Shown: positions 1 through 5,025 of the stretch, one piece after another
Layout of the letters: every line of letters starts with the position of its first letter
Numbering within the stretch: position 1 is the first letter of the stretch
Notes under the pieces: generated by a model
Told to the model about the DNA's origin: nothing
Databases searched by the model: none
The model's input: the letters and a program-made list of their open reading frames with translations, nothing else
Assembly: GCA_947631315.1 (NCBI GenBank)
Contig: CANRLA010000064.1
Location: 1-7,509, forward strand
Direction: 5' to 3'
From: an uncultured Clostridia bacterium
GTDB taxonomy: Bacteria; Bacillota; Clostridia; TANB77; CAG-508
Length of the DNA stretch: 7,509 nucleotides
Position numbers and translations under genes: made by a program

Positions 1-93
1 GTACTTAAACTACCGCTTTTATTGGTTTCTCAAAAGATTCATTGTTTATTTTTCAATGTACTTTAGTGTTTGGCTTTGTGCCGAACGCTTTTC

Positions 94-122
94 ATTATAC
101 TATGCTCATTTACAAAAGTCAA
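94..122 (-). promoter_or_regulatory. Strong sigma-A promoter firing leftwards (P2 of a tandem pair)
   Basis: On the minus strand, TTGACT (122-117) is followed by exactly 17 bases and a perfect TATAAT (99-94). The DNA upstream, about 125-165, is rich in A-tracts like an UP element. The leader that follows carries no open reading frame with a ribosome binding site before the window edge. It contains CATTGAAAAATAAACAATG (57-39), which resembles the leader or spacer sequences that precede ribosomal RNA genes in Firmicutes. I infer that this drives a stable-RNA operon lying left of the window; the downstream gene itself is not visible. Confidence 0.7.
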
Positions 123-172
123 CAGTTTTTTGTATTTTTTTACTTTTTTATTTAAATAATATTATATATTAT

Positions 173-190
173 TTAATTGTTGTAAAGAGC
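173..190 (-). promoter_or_regulatory. boxA-like antitermination motif in the leftward leader
   Basis: The minus strand reads TGCTCTTTACAACAATTA from 190 to 173. This closely resembles the boxA element of ribosomal RNA leaders (TGCTCTTTAACAATT in E. coli), with one inserted base. boxA is bound by NusB/NusE and lets RNA polymerase resist termination on rRNA operons. Its place in a leader with tandem sigma-A promoters fits an rrn operon starting left of the window. The reading rests on motif similarity alone. Confidence 0.4.
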
Positions 191-245
191 AAAATAAAAA
201 AATTAGTTTTTAAGCCATTTTTTAATTAAGTGATTTAACTAATTT
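191..245 (-). terminator. Hairpin with T-tract between the tandem leftward promoters
   Basis: The arms AAATTAGTT (minus 245-237) and AACTAATTT (minus 208-200) pair over 9 bases around a 28-base A/T-rich loop. On the minus strand the hairpin runs straight into TTTTTTT ATTTT (202-191). The shape is that of a weak intrinsic terminator or attenuator acting on transcripts from the promoter at 262-290. The stem has a single G-C pair, so it may not stop RNA polymerase well. Confidence 0.35.
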
Positions 246-261
246 CCTCTGTACAATTATT

Positions 262-290
262 ATGATACCACACATAACATTTTAAGTCAA
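262..290 (-). promoter_or_regulatory. Second sigma-A promoter firing leftwards (P1 of a tandem pair)
   Basis: On the minus strand, TTGACT (290-285) is followed by 17 bases and TATCAT (267-262). A TGG directly before the -10 gives an extended -10 element. It lies about 168 bases upstream of the promoter at 94-122 and points the same way. Tandem sigma-A promoters with A/T-rich upstream DNA are typical of ribosomal RNA operons. It is divergent from sigG. Confidence 0.55.
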
Positions 291-299
291 GTGTTTTTT

Positions 300-504
300 T
301 ACAAATATTTTTAAATTTTGTAAACTTTTTGTAATATTTATTTTTTTGTATATTTAACATCTGAATTATTATTTATTTTATATATTTTTAGCGTTCAAAT
401 TATTATTTATTCAGGTATTTACTATGGTTGTATTTAGAAATCAAATAGCATTCCTTTTTATATAGTTTTTTACATATCATATTTGCTTTAAATTGATATA
501 TATT
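300..504. other. Non-coding, very AT-rich divergent intergenic stretch
   Basis: No open reading frame with a ribosome binding site was found on either strand here. It is dominated by A- and T-tracts. The 14-base sequence AATTATTATTTATT occurs twice, at 364-377 and 398-411, 34 bases apart. The stretch separates the leftward tandem promoters from the sporulation promoter of sigG. Apart from possible DNA bending by the A-tracts, I see no clear signal in it. Confidence 0.5.
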
Positions 505-533
505 GTATATACTTTTTAATTTTGGAAATAATA
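505..533 (+). promoter_or_regulatory. Sigma-F-type forespore promoter upstream of sigG
   Basis: GTATA (505-509) is followed by 14 bases and GGAAATAATA (524-533). The -10 fits the sigma-F consensus GGNNANAHTD at every position, and GTATA fits the GYATA -35. The spacer is about one base shorter than usual. In B. subtilis sigG is switched on in the forespore by sigma-F, so the position is as expected. The predicted transcript starts near 540, giving a leader of about 60 bases before the start codon. Confidence 0.6.
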
Positions 534-603
534 TCTTTGCAATACATATTAAATAGTTACTTTGCACTATTTAATTACTTATATTGAAAGCGAGGATTTT
601 TAT

Positions 604-1377
604 TTGATTAACAAGGTAGAAATTTGTGGCATTAATACTTCAAAATTACCTATGCTATCAAATGAAGAAAAATATGAACTTCTAAAAAAGATTAATAATG
701 GTGATAAAGATGCTAGGCAAAAATTTATTAATTGTAATTTAAAGTTAGTTTTAAGTGTTATAAAAAAGTTTAAATCACGAAATGAAAATGCAGATGATTT
801 ATTTCAGGTTGGTTGTATTGGATTAATTAAAGCTATTGATAATTTTGACATTTCTCAGAATGTGCAATTTTCAACTTATGCGGTTCCTATGATTATTGGT
901 GAAATTAGACGATACTTAAGAGATAATAATCCTATCAGAGTAAGTCGCTCTACTAGAGATTTGGCTTATAAGGCTTTAATGGTTAAAGATAAATTTTTAA
1001 AAGAAAATCAAACAGAACCTACTATAGAACAGATTGCACAAGAATTAGGCACTACAAAAGAGGAAATTGCTTTTAGTTTAGATGCTATTCAAGATCCTGT
1101 TTCTTTGCAAGATTCTGTTTCAGGTAATGATACAGATAATTTATGTATTATGGATCAAATAAGTGATAAGAAAAATACTGATGAACATTGGGCTGAAGAT
1201 ATTTCTATTACTGAGGCTATGAAAAAATTATCTAATAAAGAAATGACTATTATTCAGAAACGATTTTTTGACTGCAAAACTCAGATGGAGGTTGCTGATG
1301 AAATTGGTATTTCTCAAGCACAAGTTTCTAGATTAGAAAAAAGTGCTATTAGTCACATAAAAAGATCTTATAAGTAA
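604..1377 (+). CDS. sigG: RNA polymerase sigma-G factor, late forespore-specific
   Basis: Sigma factor of the sigma-70 family that directs late gene expression in the forespore after engulfment. With the TTG start at 604 the protein is 257 residues, against 260 in B. subtilis. The start is set by a GAGG ribosome binding site (592-595) eight bases upstream and by the conserved N-terminus NKVEICG; the same frame is open to another TTG at 562, but the 14 extra residues have no counterpart in the family. Visible parts are the start of region 2 (about 45-80, with DDLFQVGCIGL), the near-invariant YAVPMIIGEIRRYLRDNN (92-109) of regions 2.3-2.4, region 3 (about 115-170) and a region 4.2 helix-turn-helix (about 224-246, TQMEVADEIGISQAQVSRLE). 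Asn43 aligns with B. subtilis Asn45, reported to matter for control by the anti-sigma factor CsfB/Gin. A sigma-F-type promoter lies upstream. The gene is on the opposite strand to sigE, which is unusual. Identity is very secure. Confidence 0.97.
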   Translation: MINKVEICGINTSKLPMLSNEEKYELLKKINNGDKDARQKFINCNLKLVLSVIKKFKSRNENADDLFQVGCIGLIKAIDNFDISQNVQFSTYAVPMIIGEIRRYLRDNNPIRVSRSTRDLAYKALMVKDKFLKENQTEPTIEQIAQELGTTKEEIAFSLDAIQDPVSLQDSVSGNDTDNLCIMDQISDKKNTDEHWAEDISITEAMKKLSNKEMTIIQKRFFDCKTQMEVADEIGISQAQVSRLEKSAISHIKRSYK

Positions 1378-1390
1378 TATATTTAATTAG

Positions 1391-1428
1391 AAGGTCTTAG
1401 CTAAAAAATGTGTATCTTTATAGACCTT
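1391..1428 (+). repeat. Inverted repeat between sigG and the ylmC-like gene
   Basis: AAGGTCT (1391-1397) and AGACCTT (1422-1428) are perfect inverted repeats around a 24-base loop, 14 bases after the sigG stop codon. No T-tract follows, so it is a poor intrinsic terminator. It could be an mRNA-stabilising 3' hairpin or an attenuator that lowers read-through into the next gene. Confidence 0.3.
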
Positions 1429-1455
1429 TAAGTGATGCGAGAAAGGATGAATTTT

Positions 1456-1689
1456 ATGGCACAAAAAGGTATGGATTTTAGGCATAAAGAAGTTATAAAT
1501 ATTACTGATGGAAAAAGACTTGGATATGTTCAAGATGTATGTGCTGATTTAACTACTGGCAATATTACTTCAATTATAGTACCTGGTTCTTCTAAAGCTT
1601 TTAGTTTTCTTTCTTCTAATAATGATATAGTTATTACTTGGGATAAGATTCGTACTATTGGTGATAATGTAATTTTGGTTGAGATTTGA
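1456..1689 (+). CDS. PRC-barrel protein of the YlmC/YmxH sporulation family
   Basis: Small protein of 77 residues with one PRC-barrel domain, the beta-barrel fold of YlmC/YmxH proteins. The barrel pattern is visible as the H/KEVINI strand (10-16), GKRLGYVQDVCADLTTG (19-35), the SIIVPG strand (39-44), DIVITWDKIRTIG (57-69) and the closing strand NVILVEI (71-77). Its biochemical role is unknown; family members cluster with sporulation genes. The ATG at 1456 is chosen because AAAGGA (1442-1447) sits eight bases before it; the frame is also open to a GTG at 1432 and an ATG at 1435, which would add eight residues without a clear ribosome binding site. It lies 78 bases after sigG on the same strand, the usual position for this family in Clostridia, and probably shares its transcript. 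The gene nrdR, often found next in Clostridia, is absent; a convergent operon follows instead. Confidence 0.85.
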   Translation: MAQKGMDFRHKEVINITDGKRLGYVQDVCADLTTGNITSIIVPGSSKAFSFLSSNNDIVITWDKIRTIGDNVILVEI

Positions 1690-1724
1690 GTTAAAATATA
1701 TCATAGCATCAAAAAATTTAAAAG

Positions 1725-1760
1725 AGAGCTCTGCGTCCTTGCAGAACTCTTTTTATTTTT
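1725..1760 (+). terminator. Intrinsic terminator after the ylmC-like gene, probably bidirectional
   Basis: AGAGCTCTGC (1725-1734) pairs with GCAGAACTCT (1741-1750) across a six-base loop with one internal mismatch, and is followed by TTTTATTTTT (1751-1760). On the other strand the same stem is followed by TCTTTTAAATTTTTT (1725-1711), so it can also end the leftward operon whose last stop codon is at 1815. Confidence 0.8.
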
Positions 1761-1814
1761 ACACTCTTATTTTTTCTAAGCTATTTATATCATAGAAAAT
1801 CTTAGTTTCGTTTT

Positions 1815-3176
1815 TTATAGTTGATTACCGCAATTTATGCAAAATTTCGCATTAGCTGGATTCATATTTCCACATCTTTTACACATTTTTAAGCTTCCAG
1901 CTTCATTTTGAGATTCTTCACCATTTGGTTGTACTTGAGACTGTCCTAATTCACTATCTTGAACTTGTATATTTTCTTGATTTTGTTGTTCTTCAGTTGT
2001 ATTTTCTTGAATTGGTGATTCAGATTGTTCTATTACACTTCCTTGAGCTTCTTGCACTTGAGGTGCACTTTGAACATTTTCTTGAGTTTCTTGCATTTGA
2101 GGTGCACTTTGAACACTTACTTGACCATCTTGAGGTTGTTGCCCACCTTGATTTGCATATGGATCATAATTTACTGTATTTCCTTGACCATTTTGATTTT
2201 GCCAAGCTGCTGTCGCATTTCCTCCCATCATTCCACCTGTTGCCATGTTCATCATTCCAATTCCCATAAATCCATTTGCCGCTCCATTTGCATTTTGAGC
2301 TGCATTTTCTACTGCATTTGCATAAGCTGTTGTCATTCTTCCTTGTTGCATGTATGAGTTTGAACCTAATTCATATTCATTTATCTTCTTTTCTGATTCT
2401 TCTTCTAATGATACAGATTCTACTGAGAAACTTATTAGTCTTATTCCTCTCCTTCTTATTGGCTCGTCGAATATTCTTTCTTCCATCATTTGTTTCATTT
2501 CATCTGTTTGGCTTGGCATTTCTAAGACTGGAACTTTATGTTCTGAATTTCCTAATTCATTTAATACATTTTGGAATGCTGCCATAACTTCACTTCTTAT
2601 TTGACCAACTACTGAAGATGTATAATATACATCTGCTGTTCCTGCTAATTCTTGCATGAATATTGCTGGATTATCTATTTTAAATGTATATGTTCCATAG
2701 CAACGGACTTTTACACTCAATGGCGACATCGTGTTTGTCATTCTATTTGGTATTGGGTGTGACCAATCCTGAAATGGTATTGGTGTTGATGTTCCAAATT
2801 TATTATCCATTATTTCTTTTAAATTAAAGAAGAATACTGCTTGTTGTTTTGATGTTGCTCCGTCATAAGTAAATCTTGTCCACATTTCTTTAAATGCGTC
2901 TTTAAATTGTCCTGCAAAGAATGATGGTGATGATGATTCATCAAATGTATATGTTCCATCTTCTGCCGTTGCGTCTATTACCTTTCCATTATCATAAATT
3001 ATTGCACATTGTCCAGGTGCTACTATTATTGTACTCCCACTAGTTATGACACCTGTTGGTGTTGTTTTTCTTACCATTAAAACATCACCTGTCATATCCT
3101 CACAACGAATGGCCTCTTTCCATGAATCTCCTAGCGTGCTTGATACTGCGCTTTTAACTGCTTTAATTAATCCCAT
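1815..3176 (-). CDS. SPFH/band-7 domain protein with C-terminal zinc ribbon (YdjI-like)
   Basis: A 453-residue cytoplasmic protein of the YdjI-like SPFH family, often annotated 'virion core protein'. SPFH proteins oligomerise on membranes and scaffold microdomains; B. subtilis YdjI helps bring the stress protein PspA to the membrane. The start has a strong AAGGAGG site. No signal peptide or membrane segment is visible. The SPFH part runs from about 22 to 265 (for example SGSTIIVAPGQCAIIYDNG at 46-64 and GTYTFKIDNP at 161-170), ending in a charged helical stretch (225-270). A Gly/Ala/Met/Asn-rich segment follows (285-345), then a Gln/Glu-rich linker (346-428) containing two 13-residue repeats. 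A zinc ribbon closes the protein, with Cys432, Cys435, Cys446 and Cys449. It is the last gene of the leftward envelope module, 172 bases after the TIM44-like gene. Its position and the TIM44-like neighbour suggest the three proteins form one membrane-bound assembly; that is inference. Confidence 0.88.
   Translation of the reverse strand: MGLIKAVKSAVSSTLGDSWKEAIRCEDMTGDVLMVRKTTPTGVITSGSTIIVAPGQCAIIYDNGKVIDATAEDGTYTFDESSSPSFFAGQFKDAFKEMWTRFTYDGATSKQQAVFFFNLKEIMDNKFGTSTPIPFQDWSHPIPNRMTNTMSPLSVKVRCYGTYTFKIDNPAIFMQELAGTADVYYTSSVVGQIRSEVMAAFQNVLNELGNSEHKVPVLEMPSQTDEMKQMMEERIFDEPIRRRGIRLISFSVESVSLEEESEKKINEYELGSNSYMQQGRMTTAYANAVENAAQNANGAANGFMGIGMMNMATGGMMGGNATAAWQNQNGQGNTVNYDPYANQGGQQPQDGQVSVQSAPQMQETQENVQSAPQVQEAQGSVIEQSESPIQENTTEEQQNQENIQVQDSELGQSQVQPNGEESQNEAGSLKMCKRCGNMNPANAKFCINCGNQL
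2042..2119 (-). repeat. Two 39-base tandem repeats in the SPFH gene linker
   Basis: Two adjacent 39-base units (2042-2080 and 2081-2119) are nearly identical. They encode two 13-residue units beginning VQSAPQ (VQSAPQMQETQEN and VQSAPQVQEAQGS). The unit length is a multiple of three, so gain or loss of a copy would keep the frame and change only linker length. Confidence 0.75.
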
Positions 3177-3235
3177 AATTTCCTCCTTATTTTGATATTT
3201 ATTTAATACAATTTCATTTATAATTTTAAAGCATT

Positions 3236-3274
3236 TTTTTATTTAATCTTTTTATTTAATCTTTTTATTTAATT
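3236..3274. repeat. Three 13-base direct repeats in the leader of the SPFH gene
   Basis: TTTTTATTTAATC occurs three times head to tail (3236-3248, 3249-3261, 3262-3274, the last ending in T). The repeats lie in the 172-base gap (3177-3348) between the TIM44-like and SPFH genes. The gap is almost pure A/T, has no open reading frame, no convincing terminator and no convincing promoter. The SPFH gene is therefore probably reached by read-through from the module promoter, though a separate promoter in the gap cannot be excluded. Confidence 0.6.
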
Positions 3275-3348
3275 TTTTGTTTTAGTTTTAGTTTTTTATT
3301 TATACTTTGTTTTTATCAATTCTTAATTTTAGTCTTTTCTTTATTATA

Positions 3349-4260
3349 TTAATTTTTTCTTGTTAAGTTTGATAGTACCCATCCATGTTCTTCTGTTGTA
3401 ATAACACTATTACAATATTCACATCTTCCTGATGATGTTATCGTTGTTGGTGCTCCACAATTTGGACAGTTAGTTGTTTTTAATCCTATTTGTCCATTAA
3501 TTGTTTCTTGTCCTGTTGTTCTTATAAATGTTAATGTATATGTGTGATAGTATTCTTTTGTCTTATCTCCTCTAATTACTTTTTTAGTAGTTGCATCTAT
3601 TATATAGTCACCCATTCTAGAATTTAAGTCTACTTTTAGGATGTCATTTCCTCCATATTGTTCAAATGTTAACAAATGTATCCAATTTACACATATTCTT
3701 TCCATTACATTTATCTGATTATTTTTGATATATCCTTCAAGTTGTGCTTTATGTTGTTCGAATAATTCTTCTGCTTCAAATGGTCTTATTTTTTCCCAAT
3801 CTCTATCTGTCCAAGCATTTTGTAATTTTACAAATACATCTCTTGCGAATCTTTCAAAATCTTCTACATTAAAGTTTGGATCTACTTGTTTTATTTTATT
3901 TATTACTAGATTATCTTCATATATCTGTCTCGTTCTTATATTTGTATAATCATTTCTTCTATTTCTACCAATTTTTGATTTTATTATTGTTATAATTACA
4001 ACCATAAAGAATATAAAAATAAAGGTTCCTATATCTCCTCCCAAAAATAGTGGAGTTGGAAAATATCCAGAAACTGATCTATGGTCAGAGTCCCAGTCAG
4101 AGTCCCAACTTGAACCTGAGTCCCAGTCAGAATCCCAACTTGAACCTGAATCCCAATCTGAACCATAGTCTTCAAAGCTTCCTACATCTGCAAAAGTGTA
4201 TGTAGATATTGTCATTATAAAAACAATTAATATTACTATTTTCTTTATTATTTTCATCAT
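3349..4260 (-). CDS. TIM44-like membrane protein with acidic repeats and zinc ribbon
   Basis: A 303-residue membrane protein. The start is placed at the ATG at 4260 because a typical signal peptide begins there (KK at 6-7, hydrophobic 8-19, likely cut after Ala24) and a purine-rich run precedes it; an upstream ATG at 4308 would overlap the previous gene and hide the signal sequence. Residues 26-63 form a Trp/Asp/Ser-rich acidic stretch with DWDSGSSWDS repeats, predicted outside the cell. A membrane helix (77-95) is followed by a positive cluster (KSKIGRNRR, 94-102), placing the rest in the cytoplasm. That part contains a TIM44-like domain (about 115-255, with DPNFNVEDFERFARDVFVKL at 127-146) and a zinc ribbon with Cys265, Cys268, Cys280 and Cys283. 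TIM44-like (NTF2-fold) domains bind proteins or lipids; the ligand here is unknown. It starts 19 bases after the Q/N-rich gene, so the two are almost certainly co-transcribed. Confidence 0.82.
   Translation of the reverse strand: MMKIIKKIVILIVFIMTISTYTFADVGSFEDYGSDWDSGSSWDSDWDSGSSWDSDWDSDHRSVSGYFPTPLFLGGDIGTFIFIFFMVVIITIIKSKIGRNRRNDYTNIRTRQIYEDNLVINKIKQVDPNFNVEDFERFARDVFVKLQNAWTDRDWEKIRPFEAEELFEQHKAQLEGYIKNNQINVMERICVNWIHLLTFEQYGGNDILKVDLNSRMGDYIIDATTKKVIRGDKTKEYYHTYTLTFIRTTGQETINGQIGLKTTNCPNCGAPTTITSSGRCEYCNSVITTEEHGWVLSNLTRKN
4089..4164 (-). repeat. 30-base tandem repeats coding for the Trp/Asp/Ser segment
   Basis: Two almost identical 30-base units (4089-4118 and 4119-4148) and a degraded partial third (about 4149-4164) lie head to tail within the TIM44-like gene. 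Each unit codes for a 10-residue DSGSSWDSDW-type motif. The in-frame unit allows copy-number change without breaking the gene. Confidence 0.75.
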
Positions 4261-4279
4261 ATTTTTCTCTTTTTCTTTT

Positions 4280-4945
4280 TTATTGATTATTATTGTTTTG
4301 ATTCTCATTACTGGTTTGTATATCTTTACTTTGCATACCTTGGTTTACCTGTAAATTTTGATTGTTTGTATTTACATTTTGATTTGGATAATTTTCTTGT
4401 ATATTTTGGTTTGAATAATATGTTTGTGAATATTGATTTTGATAATTTCCTTGTATACTTTGGTTTGAATAATATGTTTGTGGATTTTGGTTTTGATAAT
4501 TTCCTTGCATATTTTGATTTGGATAATATGTTTGTAGATTCTGATTATTTTCTTGCATACTTTGGTTTGAATAATATGTTTGTGAATTTTGGTTTTGATA
4601 ATTTCTTTGCATACTTTGGTTTGAATAGTTTGCTTGTGGATTTTGATAATTTGCATTTATATTTTGATTGCTTGGTTGTATGTGTTGTTTTAAATAGTTT
4701 GCTTGTGAATTTTGATAACCTGTATTGGTGTTTTGATTTTCTTCTTGCTCATCATTATTTTGTGTTTTTGGTTTTTTAAACACTATTATTATAACAAGTA
4801 CCAAAAATATAATTGGAACAGCTATCAAAAGTGGAAATATAATATTTATATTAGATTTACTTCCACTTTTTGCAGTTGCAAATACCGAATTATTAAAAAA
4901 CATTAATATTATGATTATTATCATTAGTATCTTTTTTAATTTCAT
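4280..4945 (-). CDS. Membrane protein with long Q/N-rich repetitive tail, unrecognised family
   Basis: A 221-residue protein that I do not recognise as a named family. Residues 1-23 look like a signal peptide (KLKK, hydrophobic core, VFA cleavage site). A membrane helix at about 34-56 is followed by KKPK (57-60), so the remainder should face the cytoplasm. From about residue 70 to the end it is made almost only of Asn, Gln, Tyr and Ser, arranged in 16- or 18-residue repeats of the form NYQNQNSQTYYSNQSMQE. The low-complexity composition resembles prion-like tails that self-associate. It is the first gene of the leftward module, preceded by a strong sigma-A promoter and a weak purine-rich ribosome binding site, and sits 19 bases upstream of the TIM44-like gene. 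By topology it resembles a small partner of that protein. Open frames on other frames over the repeats are by-products of their composition. Confidence 0.75.
   Translation of the reverse strand: MKLKKILMIIIIILMFFNNSVFATAKSGSKSNINIIFPLLIAVPIIFLVLVIIIVFKKPKTQNNDEQEENQNTNTGYQNSQANYLKQHIQPSNQNINANYQNPQANYSNQSMQRNYQNQNSQTYYSNQSMQENNQNLQTYYPNQNMQGNYQNQNPQTYYSNQSIQGNYQNQYSQTYYSNQNIQENYPNQNVNTNNQNLQVNQGMQSKDIQTSNENQNNNNQ
4382..4651 (-). repeat. Tandem 48/54-base repeats in the Q/N-rich gene
   Basis: At least five adjacent units of 48 or 54 bases encode residues 99-114, 115-132, 133-148, 149-166 and 167-184, with a degraded sixth after that. The shared core is TYYSNQ(S/N)(M/I)Q. The units differ from one another at several positions, so the array is not freshly duplicated. 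All unit lengths are multiples of three. Confidence 0.85.
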
Positions 4946-4978
4946 TTTTTTCTCTCTTTTTAATTTTTATTTTTTCTA

Positions 4979-5007
4979 ATTATATAGTAATCATTTTTTA
5001 TAGTCAA
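4979..5007 (-). promoter_or_regulatory. Near-consensus sigma-A promoter of the envelope module
   Basis: On the minus strand, TTGACT (5007-5002) is followed by exactly 17 bases and a perfect TATAAT (4984-4979). The predicted start is near 4972, about 27 bases before the first start codon at 4945. It lies in the 80-base gap after the sigE stop codon, and no strong terminator is seen there. The module should therefore be expressed in growing cells independently of sporulation, perhaps with extra read-through from sigE. Confidence 0.75.
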
Positions 5008-5025
5008 TTATTCTTTTAAAAAAAT

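Noticed and set aside
562..603. Longer sigG start at the TTG at 562
   Set aside because: There is no ribosome binding site before 562, and the extra 14 residues precede the conserved NKVEICG N-terminus. The GAGG at 592-595 suits the TTG at 604.
1925..2604. Several plus-strand open frames of 84-114 codons rich in Leu, Phe, His and Ser
   Set aside because: They are the complement of the SPFH coding sequence, which has a clear domain and a strong ribosome binding site. The plus-strand frames have no matching site or recognisable family.
4261..4308. Longer TIM44-like start at the ATG at 4308
   Set aside because: It overlaps the previous gene, lacks a ribosome binding site, and puts a charged stretch ahead of an otherwise typical signal peptide.
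4382..4651. Regularly spaced repeats considered as a CRISPR array
   Set aside because: The repeats are diverged, head to tail without unique spacers, and in frame within a protein-coding gene; no cas gene is present.
4366..4779. A 137-codon open frame on the plus strand (and a 94-codon frame on the minus strand at 4372-4656) with striking repeats
   Set aside because: Both lie wholly over the Q/N-rich gene's tandem repeats in other frames; periodic sequence keeps any frame open. The real frame has a signal peptide, membrane helix, upstream promoter and partner gene.
1815..5025. Three-gene insert as a mobile element
   Set aside because: No transposase, integrase, terminal inverted repeats or target duplication was seen at either end, and base composition looks like that of the neighbours.
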